Shown one piece after another: positions 21,928 through 30,970 of a stretch of DNA of 53,861 nt. The translations under genes and the position numbers were made by a program. Each line of letters begins with the position of its first letter. Within the stretch, counting starts at the first letter, position 1. Source of the stretch: Nitrospira sp. bin75. Its GTDB lineage: Bacteria; Nitrospirota; Nitrospiria; Nitrospirales; UBA8639. The stretch covers positions 1 to 53,861 of the forward strand of contig MPMZ01000015.1 of NCBI GenBank assembly GCA_002238765.1, given 5' to 3'. The notes beneath the pieces are model-generated. The model searched no databases. It was not told where the DNA came from and saw nothing but the letters and a program-made list of their open reading frames with translations.

Positions 21928-22945
21928 CTTTTAGCAAGCCATCTAAGCTTTCAGACAAGCCTTCAAGAGCCCTAATTTGCTCTATAGTCTCGTTATTCTC
22001 TTTGGCTTTGAGTGCGCGCAACTCAGAATATGGTAGGTCAGTAATACGACGATTAAGTGCTACTGCCAAGTGATACATTGATGCGGTCTTTAAAGTGAGT
22101 TTCGTGGAGCCCGGCTCAGTCTGCTGCCGTTTTTCGACCACCCGGATTGCATCCTCTATAGAACGAATCTCTCCAGCGAGGAAGACCTCTTTGGCTTCTT
22201 CGTCTTGGAGCACCTTCGGCAAGTTTCGTACATCCTCCAACCGATATATCTTTCCATCCCGAATCCATTCCCCGAAGTCTTTCAGGTCGCAACCAGCATC
22301 AAATATGGCATCTTTTATTTTTGGCTTTTGCAGTTCAACGAACCCACTAAACCTGTCAATACGAAAACTATCATCCTCAACAACGTCACGATAATATTCA
22401 TTCATATCATGATAGGCATCAATTTGCCGTTCTATATCCCGTCTATTGCCGCCGCAAAGAGCGATCATTTCCTCGTAATCCATGAATTCTTGATTTCGCA
22501 AATGGTGGAGATATCTTGCTTTCTCGTAAGCGGGCCAATCTCTAGGTCCTACCAAATGTGCAGTCACGCGAATTGTTTCAATATCTCGCCGACTTGCGGG
22601 GTCAAGCACTACCGATTTAATTTGAGTCCAATCGCCACTCACGTCTCGTTGTAGAAATTCCTTGTATATGGCCAGCCTAGTATTTCCATCAATGCACACG
22701 TATCCGCCATCCTTATTTACCGTGACAGTGATGGGGACGACTATGCCACTACTAGCACGGATCGAATCTCTCAGTCGGTCGTAGGAAGGCACACCAGACG
22801 ACCCACCATTAGCCGAATGAAGAGCAAAGGAGATACGCTGGGCATTTATTTGGTCGCCCCATTTCTCTAAAGCCTTCTTAATTCTTGGATTATCGCGATC
22901 ATAGGATATATCTTCGACATTGAGCATGACATAGTTTTTGGACAT
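21914..22945 (-). CDS. ParB/Spo0J-like protein, first of the operon
   Basis: A 343-residue protein opening with VEDISYDRDNPRIKKALEKW and a ParB-type core ending in CIDGNTRLAIYKEF (DGNTR at 86-90). Next comes the shared motif HLVGPRDWPAYEKA and a region resembling the central helical domain of ParB. The C-terminal ~60 residues are helical and charged. It starts the operon, 33 bases downstream of a TATAAT box. Like its paralogue it has G-N-x-R in place of the canonical ParB motif; whether it binds CTP cannot be told from sequence. Confidence 0.8.
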   Translation of the reverse strand: MSKNYVMLNVEDISYDRDNPRIKKALEKWGDQINAQRISFALHSANGGSSGVPSYDRLRDSIRASSGIVVPITVTVNKDGGYVCIDGNTRLAIYKEFLQRDVSGDWTQIKSVVLDPASRRDIETIRVTAHLVGPRDWPAYEKARYLHHLRNQEFMDYEEMIALCGGNRRDIERQIDAYHDMNEYYRDVVEDDSFRIDRFSGFVELQKPKIKDAIFDAGCDLKDFGEWIRDGKIYRLEDVRNLPKVLQDEEAKEVFLAGEIRSIEDAIRVVEKRQQTEPGSTKLTLKTASMYHLAVALNRRITDLPYSELRALKAKENNETIEQIRALEGLSESLDGLLKDVSE

Positions 22946-22977
22946 CGCATCACCATAAGAGTTTGTAGACGTTCTGA

Positions 22978-22983
22978 ATTATA
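22978..22983 (-). promoter_or_regulatory. -10 box (TATAAT) of the island operon
   Basis: ATTATA on the plus strand is TATAAT on the minus strand, 33 bases upstream of the first ATG of the operon (22945). The only alternative upstream gene is valS, which is transcribed in the same direction from far away in GC-rich DNA, so the island likely has its own promoter here. The -35 region is poor. Confidence 0.5.
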
Positions 22984-23058
22984 AATCGGTGTCATGGTAT
23001 CAGCATAAAGATGAGCAATTAGAGGCTTGCTGCAGGATCGTATTTTTACTTTTGGTTG

Positions 23059-25815
23059 CTACATCTGCGCAATCCGCTCGCGCTGTTCCGCGAGCTGCGC
23101 ATGTGCGGCCTCCAGTTCCGCCAGCCGCTCGCGCTCTTTCTGCACGACCGCTTCCGGGGCTCGTGACACGAATTTCTCGTTGTCCAGCTTGCCGCGGACT
23201 GCATCGAGTGCGCCGTCCAGTTTTTTCAGTTCCCGATCCAGCCGGGCCAGTTCGGCCTCGCGGTCGATGAGGTCGGCAAGCGGAATCAGCAGGCGCATGT
23301 TTCCGATCAGTGCCGTGGCAGCTTCCGGGGTCGTTTCACCCGGCTCCATCCAGTGGACCGATTCCGGACGCGCGAGGTTCTGAATCCAGGCTTGAGTCGC
23401 CTCGAAACGCGCTTGGTCCTGTGTCGTCCAGTTCTCGAGGAGCACGGGGACCGGACGGCCCGGCGCAATATCCATCTCGGCACGAGTCCGGCGGATTCCG
23501 CCGATGAATTCCTGCAGCCAGCGCATCGTCCCGGGGGGTTCAGGGTCTTCCTCGATGTCTTCCGCTTCGGGCCAGTCGCGGGTCATCAGGAACGCGTCCC
23601 CGTCGTTTCGGCGTTGCGGGAGTTGCCGGTGCAGTTCTTCGGTGATGAACGGCATGAACGGGTGCAGCAGGCGCAGAATCCGGTCCAGTGTCGCGTACAG
23701 GGTGCGCAGGGTGGATTGCACGGCCTCTTCCGGCGCGTCGTCGTTCAGGGTCGTCTTCGTGAATTCCAGGTACCAGTCGCAGAAGTCGTGCCACACGAAA
23801 TCGTACAGGGCCTTCGCGGCCAGGTCGAAGCGGTAGGCGCTCAGGTGCCCGGACACTTCTCGGGTAACCGCCTGCGAGCGGGCCGCAATCCAGCGATCCA
23901 CCAGGCTGGCCTCGGCCGAAGGCGCCGATTCGTCCAGCCGCCCGGCGTGCATCAGCGCGAAGCGCACCGCGTTCCAGAGCTTGTTGCAGAAATTCCGATA
24001 GCCCAGCACGCGCGGCAGTTCGAAACGCACGTCGCGCCCGAACGTCGCCTGCGTGGCAAAGCAGAAGCGCAGCGCGTCGGTTCCGCAGGCCTGGAAGCCG
24101 TCCGGGAATTCCTGGCGGGTGATCCGCTCGATCGAGGCGGCCTGCTTCGGATCCATCAGGTCACCGATGCGCTTCTCTACCAGTGCCTCCAGGTCGATGC
24201 CGTCGATGACATTGATCGGGTCGATGGTATTGCCCTTGGATTTCGACATCTTCTGCCCGTGCGCATCGCGGACCAGGCCGTGCACGTAGACGTCGCGGAA
24301 CGGCACGTCCTCCATGAAATGCAATCCCATCATGATCATGCGCGCGACCCAGAAGAAGATGATGTCGAAGCCCGTGACCAGTACGCTGGTCGGGTAGAAG
24401 CGCTCCAGCGCCGCATCCTTCCGGGGCCAGCCGAGCGTGGAGAACGGCCACAGCGCAGAGGAGAACCAGGTGTCCAGCACGTCCTCGTCCTGGCGCAGCG
24501 GCGCATCGGCCGGAATCTGGTACTTCTCCCGGACCTCCCGCTCGTCGCGCCCCACATGAGGCGTGCCGTCGGCGTCGTACCAGGCGGGGATGCGGTGTCC
24601 CCACCACAACTGACGGCTGATGCACCAGTCCTCGATGTTCTCCATCCAGTCGTAGTAGGTCTTGCTCCAGTTCTCCGGCACGAAGCGGATGCGGCCATCA
24701 CGGACTGCCGCCAGCGCTTTGTCGGCCAGCGGGCCGGTGCGGACGTACCACTGGTCGGTCAGGTAGGGCTCGACCACGGCACCGCTGCGATCGCCGCGGG
24801 GGATGGTCAAAGCATGCTCCTCGGTGCGCGCCAGCAGGCCCTGCGCTTCGAGGTCGGCCAGGACCTGTTCGCGCGCCTGCTCCCGGCTCAGGCCCCGGTA
24901 GGCCTCGGGCGCGCCCTCGCCGAGGTGTGCGGTATCGGTGAAGAGGTTGATCAGCGGCAGGTCGTGGCGCTGTCCCACCTGGTAGTCGTTGAAGTCGTGT
25001 GCCGGAGTGATCTTCACGCAGCCGGAACCGAACTCCGGATCCACGTAGTCGTCCGCCACGATCGGGATGTCGCGGTCGGCCAGCGGCAGGCGAACGGATT
25101 TCCCGATCCATTTCTGGTAGCGGGGATCGTCGGGATGCACGGCCACCGCGGTGTCGCCCAGCATGGTTTCCGGGCGCGTGGTGGCGACCACCAGTGCTTC
25201 GTCGGAGCCGGCGATGGGGTAGCGCAGGTGCCACAGGTGTCCCTGTTCCTCGGAGGCGATCACCTCGAGGTCCGACAGGGCGGTGCGCAGCACCGGATCC
25301 CAGTTGACCAGCCGCTTGCCGCGGTAGATCAGGTCCTGGTCATGCAGTTGCACGAAGACTTCGCGCACCGCTTCGGACAGCCCCTCGTCCATGGTGAACC
25401 GTTCGCGGGACCAGTCGACCGAAGCGCCCATCCGGCGCAACTGTCGGGTGATGTGTCCACCGGATTCGCGCTTCCAGGTCCAGACCTCTTCCACGAAGGC
25501 GTCCCGGCCCAGTTCCCGGCGCGTCCGACCTTCGCGTTCCAGCTTGCGCTCGACCATCATCTGGGTGGCGATGCCGGCATGGTCGGTTCCCGGCTGCCAC
25601 AGGGCGGCACGGCCCTGCATCCTCCGCCAGCGGGTCAGGATGTCCATCAGGGTGTCCTGGAACGCGTGGCCCATGTGCAGGGTCCCGGTCACGTTCGGGG
25701 GCGGGATCATGATGCAGAAGGGCTCGCCTTCGGCATTCGGCGCAAAGGCGCCGCTGTCTTCCCAGCGTTGCCGCCAGAAGGCTTCGATCCGTTCGGGGTC
25801 GTAACTCTTATCCAT
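23059..25815 (-). CDS. valS: Valyl-tRNA synthetase
   Basis: Class I synthetase that charges tRNA-Val, with editing of Thr. The protein is about 918 residues. It shows [15 protein letters not shown] with the HIGH-type motif, the CP1 editing insertion ([16 protein letters not shown]), KMSKSKGN, and a C-terminal coiled arm ([16 protein letters not shown]...). I chose the ATG at 25815 ([14 protein letters not shown]), the usual start; the open frame extends farther but upstream residues are Arg/Ser-rich and not ValS-like. It follows holC and pepA in one leftward operon, the standard gammaproteobacterial order. Its stop is next to the right edge of the AT-rich island. Confidence 0.97.
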   Translation of the reverse strand: MDKSYDPERIEAFWRQRWEDSGAFAPNAEGEPFCIMIPPPNVTGTLHMGHAFQDTLMDILTRWRRMQGRAALWQPGTDHAGIATQMMVERKLEREGRTRRELGRDAFVEEVWTWKRESGGHITRQLRRMGASVDWSRERFTMDEGLSEAVREVFVQLHDQDLIYRGKRLVNWDPVLRTALSDLEVIASEEQGHLWHLRYPIAGSDEALVVATTRPETMLGDTAVAVHPDDPRYQKWIGKSVRLPLADRDIPIVADDYVDPEFGSGCVKITPAHDFNDYQVGQRHDLPLINLFTDTAHLGEGAPEAYRGLSREQAREQVLADLEAQGLLARTEEHALTIPRGDRSGAVVEPYLTDQWYVRTGPLADKALAAVRDGRIRFVPENWSKTYYDWMENIEDWCISRQLWWGHRIPAWYDADGTPHVGRDEREVREKYQIPADAPLRQDEDVLDTWFSSALWPFSTLGWPRKDAALERFYPTSVLVTGFDIIFFWVARMIMMGLHFMEDVPFRDVYVHGLVRDAHGQKMSKSKGNTIDPINVIDGIDLEALVEKRIGDLMDPKQAASIERITRQEFPDGFQACGTDALRFCFATQATFGRDVRFELPRVLGYRNFCNKLWNAVRFALMHAGRLDESAPSAEASLVDRWIAARSQAVTREVSGHLSAYRFDLAAKALYDFVWHDFCDWYLEFTKTTLNDDAPEEAVQSTLRTLYATLDRILRLLHPFMPFITEELHRQLPQRRNDGDAFLMTRDWPEAEDIEEDPEPPGTMRWLQEFIGGIRRTRAEMDIAPGRPVPVLLENWTTQDQARFEATQAWIQNLARPESVHWMEPGETTPEAATALIGNMRLLIPLADLIDREAELARLDRELKKLDGALDAVRGKLDNEKFVSRAPEAVVQKERERLAELEAAHAQLAEQRERIAQM

Positions 25816-25852
25816 GTGGCGGGCCGCCCGGTGGGAGCGGGGGCGCGACGCC

Positions 25853-26269
25853 CTACATCGAGATCTCGTGGAGTTCCGGCTCGACGCCGTTCTCCCGGTA
25901 CTGGCGGAAGCGCGCACGACCGTGGCTTTTGGTGTCGTCGTCTGGACCCACCACCTCGGCCACGCGGCTAAACGATTCGTACTCGTCCGGCATGTCGTCG
26001 GCCAGGTTGATCAGGACGTCCCGTTCCTGCGGCAGCCATTCCTCATGGATGGTGACCCGGACGTGCGGGCTTGGACTTTCGCCTAGGCTATGCGGCAGGA
26101 AGCTCTGGTCGCGGAAGGTCCACATCTGGGTATTCAGCGATTCTGCAGCCTGCGGGTCCGGGACCCGGACGTGCACCCGGTGGCCCTGAGCCACGGCCTT
26201 CTCCGCGATCTGGCAGGCAATCCGTTCGCGGTGGCCGTTCTTGATGACGTAGAAGTGGACGTTCTGCAT
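25853..26269 (-). CDS. holC: DNA polymerase III chi subunit
   Basis: Clamp-loader accessory subunit that links the replisome to SSB. The 138 residues match HolC in shape: VHFYVI at the start, [17 protein letters not shown], then FLPHS and [19 protein letters not shown], which fits the common LINL..D.P motif. It lies between pepA and valS, 3 bases after the pepA stop, as in most gammaproteobacteria. Confidence 0.93.
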   Translation of the reverse strand: MQNVHFYVIKNGHRERIACQIAEKAVAQGHRVHVRVPDPQAAESLNTQMWTFRDQSFLPHSLGESPSPHVRVTIHEEWLPQERDVLINLADDMPDEYESFSRVAEVVGPDDDTKSHGRARFRQYRENGVEPELHEISM

Positions 26270-26272
26270 AGG

Positions 26273-27763
26273 TTATTTTTGGGCGTCTCGCATCAGGAAG
26301 TGCGTCAGCAACGGTACCGGGCGGCCGGTCGCACCCTTGCTCTTGCCCGTATTCCAGGCGGTCCCGGCAATGTCGAGATGCGCCCACGGCGTGTCGCCGA
26401 CGAAGCGGGACAGGAAGCAGGCGGCGGTTGTGGCGCCCGCGTAGCGCTCCCCGATATTGGCGATGTCGGCGAAGTTGCTGTCCAGTTCGCACTGGTAGTC
26501 GTCCCACAGCGGCAGCGGCCAGACCCGGTCCCAGCTTTCGCGGCCGGCGGCGACCAGCGCGCGTTCCACTTGGGCCTGATAGGTAAACAGCCCGGACGCG
26601 TGCTTGCCTAGCGCGTGCAGGCAGGCGCCGGTCAGGGTGGCAATGTCGATGATCAGGCGCGGCTTGAATCCGAGGGCGTAGTCGAGGGCGTCGCACAGGA
26701 TCAGGCGGCCCTCGGCGTCGGTATTCAGGATCTCCACGGTCTGGCCGGAGGCAGTGGTGACCACGTCGCCGGGCCGGGTGGCTTTCCCGCCCGGCATGTT
26801 CTCGGTCGCCGGGATGATGCCGACCAGATGCTGCGGCAGATTCAGTGCCGCCGCCGCCTTGAGCGTGCCGAGCACGCTGCCGGCACCGCACATGTCGAAT
26901 TTCATTTCGTCCATCGCGGAGCTGGGTTTGATGGAAATCCCGCCGGTGTCGAACGTGACGCCTTTGCCGACCAGGGCGATCGGGGCCTTCATTCGGGCCC
27001 GGCCGCGGTATTCGATGACGATCAGCTGCGGCTCTTCCGCGCTGCCCTGCGCCACGGCGAGGAATGCGCCCATGTTGCGTTTTTCCAGTTCGCGGCGGCC
27101 GAACGACTTGACCGTGAAACGCGAGTCCTCGCGAACCAGCGAACGGGCCTCGCGGGCCAGGTAGCCCGGCGTGCAGAGGTTGGGCGGCAGGTCGCCGAGT
27201 TGCCGGGTCCAGATCATTCCGGAGGCGATCGCCACGCCTTGATCCACCGCCTTGCGGACCTTGGCCCGGTTCGCCGTGGAAGCGAGGACCGAGACGGACT
27301 CCAGGGGGGTGGCCGGAGGCTTGGCGGAGGGTTTGGTCTCCTGGAAGACGTAGGCCGCGTTTTCCAGCGTCAGCGCGGTCTGGCGCGCATTCCACTGCGC
27401 GTTCCTGCCGGCGACCCGGACTTCGCTACTGGCGAGCGCTGCCGTCGCCGTTGAGTCCTTGTGCAAAGTCCGCGCGACTTGTTGCAGCGTTTTCAGGAAA
27501 TCGTTTTCCCCGGTCTTGCCGGCCTCCCCGAAGCCGGCCAGCAGCAGGCGCGCGGCCTTCAGCCCGGCAGGGCGATACAATGCGTGGAGTGCTTCGGCCT
27601 TGCCTGCGGCATCCTGCTGGGACAGGAGGTCGCTGACCGCCCCGCCCGTGGCCCGATCCACGGCTTGGGCACTGGGGGTCATCTGACCGTTTTCGTAGAC
27701 ACCGACCACAAGGCAGTCGCAAACGATTTCCGCGGGTGAGGCGGTGACAACGGAATACTTCAT
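26273..27763 (-). CDS. pepA: Leucyl aminopeptidase (M17)
   Basis: Cytosolic hexameric two-metal aminopeptidase; in E. coli it also binds DNA in Xer recombination. The 496 residues end with the M17 catalytic domain: VGKGVTFDTGGISIKPS, MKFDMCGAGSVLG and the signature NTDAEGRLILCDAL, which carry metal ligands and the catalytic Lys and Arg. It is the first gene of the pepA-holC-valS operon and is divergent from lptF, with only 22 bases between the two start codons if the long lptF start is right. Confidence 0.96.
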   Translation of the reverse strand: MKYSVVTASPAEIVCDCLVVGVYENGQMTPSAQAVDRATGGAVSDLLSQQDAAGKAEALHALYRPAGLKAARLLLAGFGEAGKTGENDFLKTLQQVARTLHKDSTATAALASSEVRVAGRNAQWNARQTALTLENAAYVFQETKPSAKPPATPLESVSVLASTANRAKVRKAVDQGVAIASGMIWTRQLGDLPPNLCTPGYLAREARSLVREDSRFTVKSFGRRELEKRNMGAFLAVAQGSAEEPQLIVIEYRGRARMKAPIALVGKGVTFDTGGISIKPSSAMDEMKFDMCGAGSVLGTLKAAAALNLPQHLVGIIPATENMPGGKATRPGDVVTTASGQTVEILNTDAEGRLILCDALDYALGFKPRLIIDIATLTGACLHALGKHASGLFTYQAQVERALVAAGRESWDRVWPLPLWDDYQCELDSNFADIANIGERYAGATTAACFLSRFVGDTPWAHLDIAGTAWNTGKSKGATGRPVPLLTHFLMRDAQK

Positions 27764-27785
27764 GGAAAGAGCCTAGAGGTCACGT

Positions 27786-29213
27786 GTGAAGAAGCCAAAT
27801 TCTATCAAATTGCGCCTCCCCGCCTCTTTGAAAAGCTGCTTGAGTCAAGGCCTGTCCGACCTGGATCGCTACCTGTCGTTGCTGGATCGCCGCATCGTCG
27901 AGCTTGATCTGCGGTGGAGTCGAAAGGTATCGCGCGGCATGGCCGGACTGCTGCTGCTGGTGTCGCACCTCAGGCAGATTGGCAGGGAGATGCGGGCTAC
28001 GTTGATGTCGAGCCTGTCCAATCTGGATCGCTGCCTGTCGTCGCTGGACCGCCGCATCGCCGAACTTGATCTTCGGTGGAGTCGCAAGGTGTCGCGCGGC
28101 ATGGCCGGACTTGATTTCAGCTTGGCCGACGTATCCAAATTGCGCCTTTCGATCTTGGATCGCTACCTGACACGTGAACTCTTGCGTGCCGCATTCGCGG
28201 TCACCATTGTCCTGCTGCTGCTGATCGCCAGCAAGCTCTTCATGCAGCAGCTCGGATACCTGATGGAAGGCAAGTTCTCCACCGGCATCGTCTACGAGCT
28301 GCTGGCCAACAAGCTTCTCACGTACTTTGTCCATATGCTGCCGTTCCTGATGCTTCTGTCGTCGGTGCTGGCACTCGGCCGCATGCACCGGGATGCCGAG
28401 ATGACGGCCCTGCATTCCTGCGGCTACTCCGATGCCCGCCTGCTGCTTCCCATGTCGATGGTCGGCATCCCTCTGGCCCTCGCGTTGGGGGTGATGAGCC
28501 TATACGTCACGCCCCGGTTGTCGCTTGAAGCGGAGCTGGCTCATCATCAGGCCCGTCTGGAGGCAGGGCTGGATGTGATGCAGGAAGGGCGTTTCATGCA
28601 GACCCGGAACGGACGCTGGGCGCTGTATGCGAGCCGAACGGACGGGCAGGTTGCGGAAGATGTGTTTTTCGCCAGTTACGAGACGGAATCGCAACAGGTC
28701 CATATCGAAACCGCGGCCCGGGCGACCCGGACCCTGGACAAGGAAGAGGGCGTCTATGTGCTGGACTTCGAGGACGGCCGGTGGCACAGCGGCTGGCCGG
28801 GCGACGCGGACTTCCAGACCATGAAATTCGACCGGCACCTGCTGCGGGTCAACATGGCGCCGCCTCCCGGCGTCTGGACGCAGACCAAGTACATGATGCC
28901 CGGGCAGTTGTGGGAAGACGGCTCCGCGGCGGCTCGGGCGGAGTTGCAATGGCGATGGTCCCTGCCGATCTCGCTGCTTCTGATGTTGGCGCTGGCCATT
29001 CCGCTTTCGCGCAGTTCGGTGCGCGAGGGGAAATACGCCCGCACCGCCTACGCCATCGCGATCTATCTGGTCTACGCGCAGTTCCAACTGCTGGCGACTA
29101 GCCAGGTGCGCGGCGGCAACTGGCCTGCCTGGGCAGGCGTCTGGTGGGTGCATGTGCTGATGGCCCTCGGCGTCGTGTTGCTGTATCACCGGGCGCGGCG
29201 GAGCCGGGCATGA
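27786..29213 (+). CDS. lptF: LPS export permease LptF with a repeat-containing N-terminal extension
   Basis: Inner-membrane permease of the LptB2FG complex that extracts lipopolysaccharide for transport. The LptF fold starts at residue ~123 (ILDRYLTRELLRAAF), then the usual paired N-terminal helices, a periplasmic beta-jellyroll (residues ~260-380) and C-terminal helices with PLSRSSVREGKY. In front is an unusual ~122-residue extension with two 33-residue repeats, LS.LDR.LS.LDRRI.ELDLRW, followed by SRKVSRGMAGL. In-frame TTG codons at 28140 and 28155 could give a normal-length protein. Third-position bias between the repeat copies suggests the extension is or was translated. It overlaps lptG by four bases (ATGA). 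Confidence 0.9.
   Translation: MKKPNSIKLRLPASLKSCLSQGLSDLDRYLSLLDRRIVELDLRWSRKVSRGMAGLLLLVSHLRQIGREMRATLMSSLSNLDRCLSSLDRRIAELDLRWSRKVSRGMAGLDFSLADVSKLRLSILDRYLTRELLRAAFAVTIVLLLLIASKLFMQQLGYLMEGKFSTGIVYELLANKLLTYFVHMLPFLMLLSSVLALGRMHRDAEMTALHSCGYSDARLLLPMSMVGIPLALALGVMSLYVTPRLSLEAELAHHQARLEAGLDVMQEGRFMQTRNGRWALYASRTDGQVAEDVFFASYETESQQVHIETAARATRTLDKEEGVYVLDFEDGRWHSGWPGDADFQTMKFDRHLLRVNMAPPPGVWTQTKYMMPGQLWEDGSAAARAELQWRWSLPISLLLMLALAIPLSRSSVREGKYARTAYAIAIYLVYAQFQLLATSQVRGGNWPAWAGVWWVHVLMALGVVLLYHRARRSRA
27852..28112 (+). repeat. Two 99-bp repeats in the lptF extension
   Basis: Unit 1 is 27852-27950 and unit 2 is 28014-28112; they match at 88 of 99 positions by eye, without gaps. Six of the eleven differences are synonymous third-position changes. 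The start of the native LptF part (TTGGATCGCTACCTG at 28155) matches CTGGATCGCTACCTG within unit 1, so the repeats may derive from the gene's own 5' end. Confidence 0.85.
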
Positions 29214-30316
29214 GCATTCTGACCCGCCACCTGATCTGGCGCGTGCTGGTCGGAATCAGCCTGGTGGCGCTGGTCGTGGTGACGATCCTCACCTTGGTGG
29301 ATCTGATCGACGAGGCGCGGCGGGTGCGCCCGGGAGGCTATTCGTTCACGGACGCCCTGTGGGTCATCGTGTTGACCACGCCGCAGCGAGTCTACGAAGT
29401 GCTGCCGGTCTCGGTGTTCATCGGTAGCCTGCTGAGCTTGGGCCAACTGGTTGCAGACAACGAAATGACAGCGCTGCGCGCATCCGGGATGGGCGCCTGG
29501 TGGTTATCCGGGAGATTGCTGGCGGTGGGCCTGGTCCTGGCGCTGGCGACCATCTTCATCGGCGAGAAGATTGCTCCGGCGGGCGTGGAAGCGGCATGGG
29601 ACATCCGGCAGCAGCCGAAAGAAAAGGCGCTGGGCGGAGAAGGGCAGGGGCTGTGGGTCCGCAAGGGCGACCATTACCTTCATGTACTGCGGAGTGCTCA
29701 CCGTGACCGCCTGTCCGACGTGCTGGCATATCGATTGGACGCCCACGGCGCCCTGAAACACAGCCTGCATGCCAAGAGTGCCCAGTTCACGGACGGACGC
29801 TGGGTCTTGCACGAGGTTCGGGAAAGCGTAATCCATCCGGACGGCAGCGTCACCCGCGAGCAGTATGCGGAGAGAACCGACGTGGCCCTGCCGGATGTCG
29901 GCGTGCTGGACACGATGCTGATGCCTGCCAACGAGATGCCGATCACGCGTCTGGATCGCTATCTAGACTACTTCGACGGCGAAGAACTCGACCTGCGCCC
30001 CTACCGGTTTGCCTGGTGGCAGCGTCTCGCCACGCCCTTGGCCTGCGTGGTGGTTCTCCCGCTGACGATTTCGTTCGCCTTCACCCAGTCCCGTGGCGGG
30101 GGGCTCGGGCAACGCATCTTCATCGGGGTGATCAGCGGGATCGGCATCTACCTGTTCAACCGGGTGGGCGGGCATCTCGGGATGCTGGCGGATTTGCCGC
30201 CCTGGCTGGCGGCGTTCCTGCCGCTGGTACTGCTTTTCCTGCTTGGTTTGGCGCTGTTGCTGACACAGCAGACAAAGGCGCGTCAGGTCCTCGGCAGCAA
30301 GCTCAAGGCAGGTTGA
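29210..30316 (+). CDS. lptG: LPS export permease LptG
   Basis: Second permease of LptB2FG, about 368 residues. It has N-terminal helices (LTRHLIWRVLVGISLVALVV), TTPQRVYEVLPVSVFIGSL, a periplasmic domain and C-terminal helices (LATPLACVVVLPLTISFAF...GIGIYLFNRV). I use the ATG at 29210, which overlaps the lptF stop as ATGA and gives the typical LptG start MSILTRHLI; the longer frame from 29144 lies inside lptF. It ends 12 bases from the convergent RDD gene. Confidence 0.95.
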   Translation: MSILTRHLIWRVLVGISLVALVVVTILTLVDLIDEARRVRPGGYSFTDALWVIVLTTPQRVYEVLPVSVFIGSLLSLGQLVADNEMTALRASGMGAWWLSGRLLAVGLVLALATIFIGEKIAPAGVEAAWDIRQQPKEKALGGEGQGLWVRKGDHYLHVLRSAHRDRLSDVLAYRLDAHGALKHSLHAKSAQFTDGRWVLHEVRESVIHPDGSVTREQYAERTDVALPDVGVLDTMLMPANEMPITRLDRYLDYFDGEELDLRPYRFAWWQRLATPLACVVVLPLTISFAFTQSRGGGLGQRIFIGVISGIGIYLFNRVGGHLGMLADLPPWLAAFLPLVLLFLLGLALLLTQQTKARQVLGSKLKAG

Positions 30317-30328
30317 TCCACTCCTGGA

Positions 30329-30745
30329 TCATTCCATCGAGACCAGACGGGTGGAACTCCACCGGTCATGCCAGCAAAGCCGAGTCGAGCTGAACAGGCT
30401 CCACAGGAACCCCAAGCCCAGACAGGCCCAGGACAGTACGGCTCCCAAAGCCCGGATGACGGCGGTGCCCCAGCCGATTCTCCGGCCGTCCGGGGTCTCG
30501 ATGCGCACCCGCCAGGCCCGCATGCCTAGCGTAGCTCCGCGGGCACGCCAGCAGAGCACGAAGTAGGCCAGGCCGACGATCGACAGGTAAGCCTGGTACA
30601 GCCAGCGCTCCGGGGAACCAGGTACGGACAGGTCCAGTGCTGCAAAGGGAAGACTGGCGGCCCACCAGATGGCGATCAGCGCCAGGAGATCGTAGATGAT
30701 GCAGCCGAACCGCCGCCAAAGGCCCACGATTTTTGTAGACGGCAT
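30329..30745 (-). CDS. RDD-family membrane protein
   Basis: A 138-residue protein with about three hydrophobic segments and the RDD layout: WRRFGCIIYDLLALIAIWW at the start (R..A..D pattern), an internal GATLGMRAWRVRI, and GWGTAVIRALGAVLSW. RDD proteins next to lptFG are common in gammaproteobacteria, but their role is not settled. An earlier ATG at 30772 would add nine residues; MPSTKIVGLWRR at 30745 is the better RDD start. Confidence 0.85.
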   Translation of the reverse strand: MPSTKIVGLWRRFGCIIYDLLALIAIWWAASLPFAALDLSVPGSPERWLYQAYLSIVGLAYFVLCWRARGATLGMRAWRVRIETPDGRRIGWGTAVIRALGAVLSWACLGLGFLWSLFSSTRLCWHDRWSSTRLVSME

Positions 30746-30786
30746 GGTGCGCGAGTGTAGCAGAATTTCCATGCACAGTCCCCAAA

Positions 30787-30816
30787 GCGGCTTTCCACCG
30801 AACTGTGGGAAGCCGC
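30787..30816. terminator. Stem-loop between the amidohydrolase remnant and RDD gene
   Basis: GCGGCTTTCC (30787-30796) pairs with GGGAAGCCGC (30807-30816), with one G-T-type mismatch and a 10-base loop. It follows the end of the broken amidohydrolase gene in the leftward direction, but only a short TTT follows, so it is at best a weak intrinsic terminator. Confidence 0.4.
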
Positions 30817-30970
30817 CTTATAACCGGCCCCTCCATGCCGCAAGTGCTTTGGAAGCGGATTGGATTGAATATCCACGTCCGTCGTCGTGATGGCTGCAGC
30901 GGGATGACGCGGCCAGACTGGTGCACATGGAAGGCAGAACGCCACAGGGTGGCCAGCCGCGACTTTGTCC

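Larger units (their letters stand above)
15710..23050. other. AT-rich genomic island carrying a six-gene operon
   Basis: Base composition changes sharply from the GC-rich backbone to AT-rich DNA just after 15707 and back near 23050. All six genes run leftward, with overlaps of 8-16 bases or gaps of 17-18 bases, so they are probably one transcript. No integrase, transposase, tRNA or att repeat is visible at either edge. Gene order in transcription: ParB-like, PD-(D/E)XK nuclease, SNF2-type helicase, ParB-like, radical SAM, GHKL ATPase. Confidence 0.8.

Noticed and set aside
23353-25971. 872-residue open frame antisense to valS
   Set aside because: Overlaps valS completely, is rich in Arg/Gly/Val/His, and shows no domain; third-position GC bias of valS explains it.
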